Under the pieces are notes generated by a model. That model saw nothing but the letters and a program-made list of their open reading frames with translations. It did not search any database and was not told the DNA's origin. A program made the position numbers and the translations under genes. From an uncultured Pseudomonadota bacterium (GTDB lineage: Bacteria; Pseudomonadota; Gammaproteobacteria; Xanthomonadales; Ahniellaceae), in contig CALKUS010000276.1 in assembly GCA_937996755.1 (NCBI GenBank), positions 1-12,520 of the forward strand: 12,520 nt of DNA, read 5' to 3'. Below, piece by piece: positions 7,249 through 12,520 of this stretch. Numbering within the stretch: the first letter of the stretch is position 1; the number at the start of each line of letters is the position of its first letter.

Positions 7249-7318
7249 CGCGCCCGGAAATCGCCTCACCCCGTTCTGCGCCCTGCCACGTTCAACGGCC
7301 AGGATGGAGAACATGGCC

Positions 7319-8191
7319 ATGCGTCGAATCGTCGCCCTCGCCCTGCTCGCCGCGACCACGGTCGCGATCGCCGCGGGTACCACCGCCTGGCGCCGGGTCG
7401 ACCAGCCGCTCGCGCAGCGCGGCACGTCGACCGAGCCGGATTTCGATGCGTTCCACGTCGCCATGGTGGAAGGCATGCGGCCGCAGGCGCGCGCCGAGGC
7501 CGTTTTGCAGATGGCGATCAACGGCTATTCCGGCGCGAGCGATTACGCCATCGCGAACGCGCAGTCGTGGCGCGGCGAGGTGGAGCCGACCGCCACGCTC
7601 GAAGCGATGCTGGAGACCGCGCTCGCCTCGCCGCGCATCGAGGTGCGCATGGCCGCGCTCGAAGTGACGATCGCGCGATCGGACCTGGCGAAGACGGCGC
7701 AACAGGTGGACGCGCTCGTCGCGCAGCGTCGCGCGGACCCCGGCGACTACAACGCGTGGGCGCTCTGGAGCCTGGGCGCGATCGGCGCACGCGGCGTCGC
7801 GCGCGAGCGCGTGCTCGACGAGCTGCTGCTCGCGCTGCGGGATTCCGACGCGGGCCGGCGCAAGGACGCGGTCGAGGCGCTCGCGGTGTTCGGCGGTGAG
7901 GAGATCATCGCGCCGCTGCTGACGATCGCGGCACGAGATCCCGACTCGCTCGTGCAGGAGCGCGCGTTCTGCGCGCTCGCACAATCGGCGACGCTGCACA
8001 TCGCCGAGCGCGAAACCGCCCTGCCCGGCCTGCTCGCGATCGCCGGCGCGCGCGACGCGTCGGTGCAGACGCGCTCGTGGAGCTACCAGGCGATGCGCGA
8101 GATCAGCGGATTGACGAACGTGCCGGAGGACCCGGGCGCGTGGCAGCGCACGCTGGACGCGGCCGGGTTGCGCACGACGATCGCGCGCTGA
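7319..8191 (+). CDS. Secreted HEAT-repeat-like protein
   Basis: 290 residues. MRRIVALALLAATTVAIAAG is a Sec signal peptide. The rest is an all-helical repeat protein of HEAT/PBS type. Repeats of the form 'LLLALRDSDAGRRKDAVEALAVFG' (about 169-192), 'APLLTIAARDPDSLVQERAFCALAQSA' (198-224) and 'LLAIAGARDASVQTRSWSYQAM' (238-259) are the clearest, and weaker helices precede them from about residue 45. Such repeats normally form a curved scaffold for binding a partner. No enzymatic motif is present. Three closely spaced ATGs (7304, 7313, 7319) could start it; GGAGA 8 bases before 7319 favours that one. It follows the DUF1615 gene by 70 bases that contain no TA-containing -10 box, so co-transcription is likely. 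The stop lies 4 bases from the stop of the convergent cyclase gene. Confidence 0.82.
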   Translation: MRRIVALALLAATTVAIAAGTTAWRRVDQPLAQRGTSTEPDFDAFHVAMVEGMRPQARAEAVLQMAINGYSGASDYAIANAQSWRGEVEPTATLEAMLETALASPRIEVRMAALEVTIARSDLAKTAQQVDALVAQRRADPGDYNAWALWSLGAIGARGVARERVLDELLLALRDSDAGRRKDAVEALAVFGGEEIIAPLLTIAARDPDSLVQERAFCALAQSATLHIAERETALPGLLAIAGARDASVQTRSWSYQAMREISGLTNVPEDPGAWQRTLDAAGLRTTIAR

Positions 8192-8195
8192 CCGC

Positions 8196-9236
8196 TCAAC
8201 CGCGCACGCGGTTGCGGCCGCCGTGCTTCGATTCGTAGAGCGCGCGGTCGGCCGCTTCGAGCCATTCGCGCAGGCCCAGGCCGGCACCGGGTGGTGCCGC
8301 GATGCCCAGGCTCACCGAGCAGCGCAACGTCGGCGTGGCCGGGAACACGAGCGCCTCGACGCTCGCGCGCAGCGTCTCCGACAGCGCCGTCGCCGCATCG
8401 CTGCCGAACGGCAATGCGAGCGCGAACTCGTCGCCCCCGAGGCGGCCGGCATGCCCGGCCGGCGCGACGGCGTCGCGGATGCAGTTCGCGACGGCGCGCA
8501 GCACGTCGTCGCCGACCGCGTGGCCGTGGCGGTCGTTGATCGCCTTGAAGTGGTCCAGGTCCAGCATCACGAGCGTCGCGGGCTGGCCGTGCTGCTGGTG
8601 CCGCTGGAGCAGCGCTTCCGCTTCTTCCAGCCAGCGCGAACGGCTCTCGAGCGCGGTCAGCGCATCGGTACGCACCAGCTCGTCGAGCTGCGCGTTCTGG
8701 CGCTGCACGCGGCGGATCAGTCGATAGCTGCTCGTGGCGACCGCCAGGGTATGGATCGTGAAGATCGGCAGGCACGCGAGCACCACGGTCGTGCTGCTCG
8801 CGAAGTCGACGGCGTAGCCGGTGAACAGGCCGGCGATCGCGAACGCGACCACCATGCCCGGCAGCGAACGCAGCCACAGGCCGCGCACGCCGGAATTGAT
8901 CTTGTCCGCGATCGCCACGTTCACGAGCACCGCCGACGGCAACACATTGCCGTGCATGACCGCAACCATCGCACCGGCGATCGCCGAATCGAACATCAGG
9001 TTGCGGCGCTCGGCCGCGAACGGATCGCGGCTGCGCTTCGCGACGAAGAACGCGAGGTGCGGCCAGGCGAAGCACGCGAAGATCGTCCAGGCCCAGCCCG
9101 GCCAGGGCGTGCCCAGCTCGCGCATGACGGCGAACACCGGCAGCGCGCCCAGGCCCATGCCGAGCGTACGGAAGCTGTAGACGCGCCAGGGCAGGCGCGC
9201 CAGCCGGTCGGCCTGGCGGAGCGTGGATTCCCCCAT
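8196..9236 (-). CDS. Membrane-bound diguanylate cyclase, MASE2-GGDEF (DgcC/AdrA type)
   Basis: 346 residues. The N-terminal ~170 residues are a MASE2 membrane sensor domain: LPWRVYSFRTLGMGLGALPV, FAWPHLAFFVAKRSRDP, AERRNLMFDS and several hydrophobic helices. The same domain is found in E. coli DgcC (AdrA/YaiC). A short linker leads to a GGDEF domain from about 188: DALTALESR (191-199), LDLDHFKAINDRHGHAVGDD (about 225-244) with the metal and guanine-binding residues, and an intact GGDEF (267-271). It should condense two GTP into c-di-GMP at the inner membrane, favouring sessile growth. The inhibitory I-site RxxD expected at 258-261 reads APAG and is therefore absent. The ATG at 9236 has no Shine-Dalgarno sequence and lies only 6 bases from a TATCCT box. 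The frame is open far upstream, but MASE2 clearly begins here. Confidence 0.93.
   Translation of the reverse strand: MGESTLRQADRLARLPWRVYSFRTLGMGLGALPVFAVMRELGTPWPGWAWTIFACFAWPHLAFFVAKRSRDPFAAERRNLMFDSAIAGAMVAVMHGNVLPSAVLVNVAIADKINSGVRGLWLRSLPGMVVAFAIAGLFTGYAVDFASSTTVVLACLPIFTIHTLAVATSSYRLIRRVQRQNAQLDELVRTDALTALESRSRWLEEAEALLQRHQQHGQPATLVMLDLDHFKAINDRHGHAVGDDVLRAVANCIRDAVAPAGHAGRLGGDEFALALPFGSDAATALSETLRASVEALVFPATPTLRCSVSLGIAAPPGAGLGLREWLEAADRALYESKHGGRNRVRG
8197..8214. terminator. Short hairpin at the convergent ends of the HEAT and cyclase genes
   Basis: CAACCGCG (8197-8204) and CGCGGTTG (8207-8214) are exact inverse repeats. They lie inside the last codons of the cyclase gene and just after the HEAT gene's stop. 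With only two bases between the arms, about seven pairs could form. No T-run is seen. It could help end the rightward transcript, but it also simply encodes Asn-Arg-Val-Arg, so confidence is low. Confidence 0.3.
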
Positions 9237-9242
9237 GGCCCG

Positions 9243-9296
9243 AGGATAACGTGCCGGCCCCCGGACGATCGTGGACGGTTGCGACTGGGGTACCCT
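9243..9296. promoter_or_regulatory. Symmetric divergent promoter pair of the cyclase and STAS-like genes, predicted leaderless
   Basis: The leftward box TATCCT occupies 9248-9243 and the rightward box TACCCT 9291-9296. Each is separated from its ATG (9236 and 9303) by exactly 6 bases. Transcription normally starts about 7 bases after a -10 box, so both mRNAs would begin at or next to the start codon. Neither gene has a Shine-Dalgarno sequence, which fits. An 8-base palindrome, ACGATCGT (9265-9272), lies almost at the centre between the two boxes, where the -35 regions overlap, and could be an operator. No canonical -35 is present. Confidence 0.45.
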
Positions 9297-9302
9297 GCGC
9301 AC

Positions 9303-9671
9303 ATGCAAGAGCATGCCCCGCCCGGCGTCCTGCCGGAGTCCGACGTCCTGGTCGTCGCGATCCAGCCCTACAGCCAGCGCTCGGAAGCCCTGTCCCAGGC
9401 GCGCGCGATCGTCGAGGCGAGCCGGGCACGCGGCGTGAACCGCGTGCTCGTCGAAACGAAGCTGCTCGGCGACCGCATCGACATCGTCGACCGCATCCTC
9501 GTCGGCATGCAGCTGCCGGACCTGTGGCCACGCGACGTCCGGCTCGCACTGCTGTGCACCGACATCCAGATGCTGCCCACGCTGCCGTTCGAGCATGCCG
9601 CGAGCGGTCGCGGCACGCCGGTCCGTGTGTTCACCAACCGCGCCGAAGCGTTGCAGTGGTTGCGCGAATGA
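9303..9671 (+). CDS. Small STAS/SpoIIAA-like domain protein
   Basis: 122 residues, no signal peptide or membrane helix, so cytoplasmic. The alternating pattern of buried strands and helices (DVLVVAIQPY, SEALSQARAIVEASRARGVNRVLVETKLLG, DVRLALLCTD, GTPVRVFTNRAEALQWLRE) resembles the SpoIIAA-like/STAS fold, in which the closing 'vrvFxxxxeAlxWL' helix is typical. Such domains serve in regulation and protein binding. The match is by pattern only and no catalytic residue is recognised. It is divergent from the diguanylate cyclase, sharing a 66-base promoter region, which raises the possibility of a joint role in signalling. The ATG at 9303 lacks a Shine-Dalgarno sequence and has a TACCCT box 6 bases ahead. 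The frame is open upstream, but that stretch is antisense to the cyclase. Confidence 0.72.
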   Translation: MQEHAPPGVLPESDVLVVAIQPYSQRSEALSQARAIVEASRARGVNRVLVETKLLGDRIDIVDRILVGMQLPDLWPRDVRLALLCTDIQMLPTLPFEHAASGRGTPVRVFTNRAEALQWLRE

Positions 9672-9679
9672 GTCGCTGC

Positions 9680-10825
9680 TCAGGCCTGCGAGTGCCAGGC
9701 GTTCAGCAGCTCCGCTTCCCGCTCGCGCTTGATGCCGGCACGCACCTCCGCCTGCCGTTCGGCCGGTAGCGCGCGGAACCACGAGAGCAGCTCGGCCACG
9801 GTCGTCGCGAGCGGCCGGAACGTCAGCCCGGCCGCGATCGCCTTCGCATTGCTCACGCTGCCGTAGCCCGAGAACGGCGTGCCCGCGCGCGGTACCCAGA
9901 TCGGGAAGCCGCCATCGGTCTCGACCTGGTTCTTTTCCAGGAATCCGGCCGGCACGTGCGTGAACGTGGCGCGTCCGCCGGTGACCGCATGGCAACCGTG
10001 CAGCATCTCGTCCATCGAGAGCGCGTAGTCCGGACCGACTGCGTTGAACGTGCCGGTGGTGCCGTTCTCGGCGAGACGGATCATCCATTCCGCGAGGTCG
10101 CGACCGTCGATGACCTGCACGGGGTCCGCGCCGTCGCCGGGCACGAGCACTTCGCCACCGGCGGCGACGCGCAGCGGCCAGTAGGTGAAGCGGTCGGTTT
10201 CGTCGCGCGGGCCCACGATGTAGCCGGGCCGCACGATCGTCACGGCGTCGCCGAACTGCTTCTTCGCTTCCGCTTCGCTGAGCGCTTTCAGCGGGCCGTA
10301 CAGGTTCTCGATGTCGGCCATCAGGGTTTCGCGCGTCTCGGCCATCGCGTCCTTGCCCTTGTACTGCGCGACCGCCTGGTCCTCGGTGATGCCGGCCTTC
10401 GCGCCGTCCGCGTAGACCGAGATCGTCGAGATGAACAGGTAGTGCCCGACGTGCCCCTTCAGCACCTTGCCCGCGTCGCGCACCCACGACGGCGTGCTCG
10501 TGGGGTTGTCGATGCACACGTCCCAGTCGCGCCCCGCCAGCGATTTCAGGTTGCCCTCGGCGCGGTCGCCGAGCAGCTGCTCGACCTCGCCCGGCCATTC
10601 CGGCGACGGCCGTTTGCCGCGATTGAAGATCGTCACCTTGTGGCCGCGCGCAAGCGCGTAATTCACCTGGAACGGACCCGTGAACCCGGTGCCGCCGAGG
10701 ATCAGGATGCGCAGCGGCTTCGCGGCCGGCGCGACGGCCGCGGCAGCCGACGCGAGGCGCGGCAGCGATGTCGATGCCGCCGCGAGCGTGGCGAGCTTCA
10801 GCAGGTCCCGGCGGGACAGGTCCAT
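9680..10825 (-). CDS. Tat-exported NAD(P)-dependent epimerase/SDR-type oxidoreductase
   Basis: 381 residues. The start MDLSRRDLLKLATLAAASTSLP has the twin-arginine motif SRRDLLK followed by a mild hydrophobic stretch and an ASA-A cleavage site near 28. A Rossmann domain follows with RILILGGTGFTGP (GGTGFTG at 44-50), and the loop after the second strand reads IFNRGKRPS, which suggests NADP preference. FISTISVY and YGPLK (Tyr176, Lys180) supply the extended-SDR catalytic pair, then VTIVRPGYIVGPRD as in sugar-nucleotide epimerases. The C-terminal part (SMDEMLHGC, GFPIWVP, GLTFRPLATTVAELLSWF) completes the substrate domain. Substrate unknown. Tat export fits a protein that folds around its cofactor before crossing the membrane. 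GGAG lies close upstream of the ATG at 10825, which excludes the longer open frame. Monocistronic, ending 8 bases from the convergent STAS gene. Confidence 0.9.
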   Translation of the reverse strand: MDLSRRDLLKLATLAAASTSLPRLASAAAAVAPAAKPLRILILGGTGFTGPFQVNYALARGHKVTIFNRGKRPSPEWPGEVEQLLGDRAEGNLKSLAGRDWDVCIDNPTSTPSWVRDAGKVLKGHVGHYLFISTISVYADGAKAGITEDQAVAQYKGKDAMAETRETLMADIENLYGPLKALSEAEAKKQFGDAVTIVRPGYIVGPRDETDRFTYWPLRVAAGGEVLVPGDGADPVQVIDGRDLAEWMIRLAENGTTGTFNAVGPDYALSMDEMLHGCHAVTGGRATFTHVPAGFLEKNQVETDGGFPIWVPRAGTPFSGYGSVSNAKAIAAGLTFRPLATTVAELLSWFRALPAERQAEVRAGIKREREAELLNAWHSQA

Positions 10826-10928
10826 GTTCTTCTCCGTGTCGTCGAGCGCTCGATTGTGCGCCGGGCAGTGACGGGCGCCCCCTGTCGAAAGTCCCGCTCC
10901 GCGCAGCGTGCGCGACACACCTTGCGGT

Positions 10929-10957
10929 TACGATAGGACGCCCCGCCGGGAACAAGG
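10929..10957 (+). promoter_or_regulatory. Candidate -10 box and ribosome site of the TPR-chaA unit
   Basis: TACGAT at 10929-10934 is a -10-like box 26 bases before the ATG at 10961. An AAGG about 4 bases before the ATG is a modest ribosome site. The -35 position is GC-rich and not canonical. Leftward, the epimerase gene has a CACAAT sequence at 10858-10853 that could be its -10 box. The remainder of the 135-base gap shows no other structure. Confidence 0.3.
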
Positions 10958-10960
10958 CAA

Positions 10961-12103
10961 ATGGTCCATCGATTGCTGTCGTCGCTCCTGGCGCTGCTGC
11001 CGTTCGCCGCATTCGCGGACGAGCCGCGGGATGTCGCAGCTCCGGGCGCCGCGCTCGTCGCACTCCTCGAGGCGCGCGATGCAGGCGGCCTGACCGCGCA
11101 GATCGACAGGGACTTCCTGCTCGAGCGCGTGCTCGAAGGCTCCTCGCTCGCCGGCGTGCAGCGGCGGAACTTCGCGAAGGGTTTCGGCGAAGGTCAGTCG
11201 AAAGCGGGCGCGAACCTGCTGTCGAACCTCGACCGAAGCCGCGCAACCGTGCGGCTCGTGCGGTCGACCGCACTCGGCGCGGGCACGACGCAGATCATCC
11301 GCCTCGACTTCCACGATGCCGAAGGAACCATCGCCGGTTTCGACTACCTCGAGTTCGAGCTCGGTCCGGACGGCAGGATCAGGGACTGGCGCTCCCACGC
11401 GCAGGGCTCGCGTGCGAGCGACACGATGCGCCTGCTCGTCTCGAGCTCGTTCGACGACCGGACCGTGGCTGGCTGGCTCTTCGGCCGCTCCGTCGCGGAC
11501 GAGGCGCTCCTCGCGCACATCAAGGCATTTTCAGCGGCGCTCGCACGCGGCGACTTCCGCGCCGCCTACACGGCGCTCACAGGGTTCCCGCCGGACTTCC
11601 GGAAGTCGCGGCAATGGGCGGGACTTCGCGTCGCCATGGCGGCGAACCTCGACGACGCGACCTACCGGAGCGAGCTCGCGGCGATGGCGCGCGACCACGG
11701 AACGGACCCGCAGGTGCAGTTCATGCTGGTCGACCACTTCTTCTTCACCAGGGACTACGCGCGAATGGTCGAAGCGGTACGACGCTTCGAGGAGCGCGTC
11801 GTCGCGGACGGCGCCACGAACCTGCTCGAGTGCAATGGCTACACGCTCATGGAGAAATGGCCCGAGGCCGAGCGCGCTTGCCGCGAGGCGAATCGGGTCG
11901 AGCCCTCGTTCACCTCGGCGTGGTGGTCGCTCGTGGACGTGTACGCTGGCGCGCGCGACGCCGGGCGTCTGGTCGCCACGCTCGACGAGATCGAAGCGAA
12001 GTTCGAGCTTCGGCCCTCGCCCGACGCGCTGCTCGCGATCGAAGGATACGAGTGGCTCGCGAAGGACCCCGCGTTCGCCGCCTGGGCGAGCGGGCACCGC
12101 TGA
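10961..12103 (+). CDS. Secreted protein with NTF2-like N-terminal region and TPR-like helical repeats
   Basis: 380 residues. MVHRLLSSLLALLPFAAFA-D is a Sec signal peptide cut near residue 19. Residues ~25-145 (GAALVALLEARDAGGLTAQID ... TTQIIRLDFHDAEGTIAGFDYLEFELGPDGRIRDW) have the look of an NTF2/SnoaL-like alpha-beta domain, a tentative reading. From about 180 onward the sequence is a run of paired helices with TPR character: IKAFSAALARGDFRAAYTAL, MLVDHFFFTRDYARMVEAVRRFEE, GYTLMEKWPEAERACREANRVEPSFTSAWWSLVDVYAGARD. Such helices usually bind partner proteins. No catalytic motif is seen. The TGA stop (12101-12103) overlaps the ATG of the ChaA-type antiporter gene, so the two are translationally coupled, and the periplasmic product may act on or with that transporter. 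Confidence 0.78.
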   Translation: MVHRLLSSLLALLPFAAFADEPRDVAAPGAALVALLEARDAGGLTAQIDRDFLLERVLEGSSLAGVQRRNFAKGFGEGQSKAGANLLSNLDRSRATVRLVRSTALGAGTTQIIRLDFHDAEGTIAGFDYLEFELGPDGRIRDWRSHAQGSRASDTMRLLVSSSFDDRTVAGWLFGRSVADEALLAHIKAFSAALARGDFRAAYTALTGFPPDFRKSRQWAGLRVAMAANLDDATYRSELAAMARDHGTDPQVQFMLVDHFFFTRDYARMVEAVRRFEERVVADGATNLLECNGYTLMEKWPEAERACREANRVEPSFTSAWWSLVDVYAGARDAGRLVATLDEIEAKFELRPSPDALLAIEGYEWLAKDPAFAAWASGHR

Positions 12104-12520
12104 TGCTGCGCCACTGGCCCCTCGCCGTCCCGATCGTCGCCGCGGGCGTGCTCGCGGGCACGTTCGTGCTCGCGCCGGCGGCCTGGCTCGGCTGGCTCGC
12201 GGCAGTCGCGCTGATCGCGGCGGTGGTCGCCGCGGTGCACCATGCGGAAGTCGTCGCGCACCGGGTCGGCGAGCCGTTCGGCACGCTCGTCCTCGCGCTC
12301 GCCGTGACGGCAATCGAGCTCGCGCTCGTGGTGTCGCTCATGCTGGTCGGCGGCGAGTCGAAGGCGGCGCTGCCGCGCGACACGGTGTTCGCCACGGTGA
12401 TGATCATCGGCAACGGCGTGGTCGGGCTGTGCATCCTGGTCGGCGCGCTGCGCCACCGCGAGCAGTCGTTCCGCATCGATGGCGTCGGCCCCGCGTACGC
12501 CGGGCTCGTGACGCTAGATC
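12103..12520 (+). CDS. chaA: ChaA-type calcium/proton antiporter (5' part, cut by window edge)
   Basis: Starts at the ATG overlapping the preceding TGA (TGATG), and 139 codons are visible before the window ends. After two hydrophobic segments (about 7-26 and 28-45) comes HHAEVVAHRVGEPFGTLVLALAVTAIELALVVSLML (46-81), which corresponds closely to the E. coli ChaA stretch HADVLAHRLGEPYGSLILSLSV. It includes the conserved Glu57-Pro-x-Gly and Glu72, the acidic residue of the first alpha repeat of the CaCA superfamily. RDTVFATVMIIGNGVVGLC (92-110) continues the match. ChaA exchanges Ca2+, Na+ or K+ for protons at the inner membrane under alkaline or salt stress. The second alpha repeat lies outside the window, so completeness cannot be judged. 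Coupling to a secreted TPR-like protein is not part of the E. coli arrangement. Confidence 0.9.
   Translation, partial: MLRHWPLAVPIVAAGVLAGTFVLAPAAWLGWLAAVALIAAVVAAVHHAEVVAHRVGEPFGTLVLALAVTAIELALVVSLMLVGGESKAALPRDTVFATVMIIGNGVVGLCILVGALRHREQSFRIDGVGPAYAGLVTLD

Noticed and set aside
7225..7256. GGGCG/CGCCC inverted repeat around the DUF1615 stop as a terminator
   Set aside because: The arms are only about 6 bases with a long loop and no T-run; chance occurrence is likely in this GC-rich DNA.
3007..7521. A 1504-codon open frame on the minus strand crossing several genes
   Set aside because: It is antisense or out of frame to well-supported genes (ABC1 kinase, DUF1615). Its product is Arg/Ala/Gly-rich low-complexity sequence without domains, a usual artefact of high-GC DNA with G/C third positions.
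8196..11273. A 1025-codon version of the diguanylate cyclase
   Set aside because: The added N-terminus is out of frame over the epimerase gene and antisense to the STAS gene; MASE2 begins at the ATG at 9236, just after a promoter-like box.
1..12520. CRISPR array, transposase, phage or toxin-antitoxin genes, tRNA
   Set aside because: No regularly spaced direct repeats, no recognisable recombinase or small paired toxin genes and no cloverleaf-like sequence were seen. Base composition is uniform, arguing against a recently acquired island.

Overview
This is a gene-dense chromosomal window of very high GC, with strongly G/C-biased third codon positions (GCG, CTC, TCG, GAC) throughout. The gene content and base composition suggest a gammaproteobacterium, most likely Lysobacteraceae/Xanthomonadaceae (Lysobacter or a relative). 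The pointers are an ABC1 kinase, a DUF1615 lipoprotein, a MASE2-GGDEF cyclase, a ChaA antiporter and a palindromic GTCATCCCGA intergenic repeat. The genus is an inference from gene families, not a phylogenetic result. I recognise no mobile element, phage gene, CRISPR array, tRNA or rRNA, and no gap between genes exceeds 300 bases.

Layout. On the minus strand at the left edge (1-1174) are two tandem paralogous four-helix membrane proteins, followed by the start of a GFA/CENP-V-type zinc protein. All three are joined by 4-base stop/start overlaps. Divergent from them is an EntS-like MFS exporter (1258-2931). It converges on an ABC1/UbiB-family kinase (3045-4811, minus). The 113 bases between these two genes hold three consecutive inverted repeats, the middle one a REP-like element. 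Next come three plus-strand genes for exported proteins of unknown function (4954-8191): a two-domain helical plus lipocalin-like protein, a DUF1615 lipoprotein and a HEAT-repeat protein. The HEAT gene ends 4 bases from the end of a convergent MASE2-GGDEF diguanylate cyclase (8196-9236, minus). That cyclase is divergent from a small STAS/SpoIIAA-like protein (9303-9671). Then follow a Tat-exported NAD-dependent epimerase-type SDR (9680-10825, minus), a secreted TPR-like protein (10961-12103, plus) and the 5' part of a ChaA-type Ca2+/H+ antiporter (12103 onward), which overlaps the TPR gene's stop codon.

How the genes work together. Most of the window is envelope-directed: membrane proteins, an exporter, one lipoprotein, three Sec-secreted proteins and one Tat substrate. 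No single pathway is obvious, and I do not see a recognisable defence, biosynthetic or secretion system. The most interesting parts are the exported three-gene unit; the coupled TPR-ChaA pair; the divergent cyclase/STAS promoter, where both -10-like boxes lie 6 bases from their start codons (predicted leaderless mRNAs); the cyclase's missing c-di-GMP inhibitory site; and the membrane-protein duplication coupled to the GFA gene.
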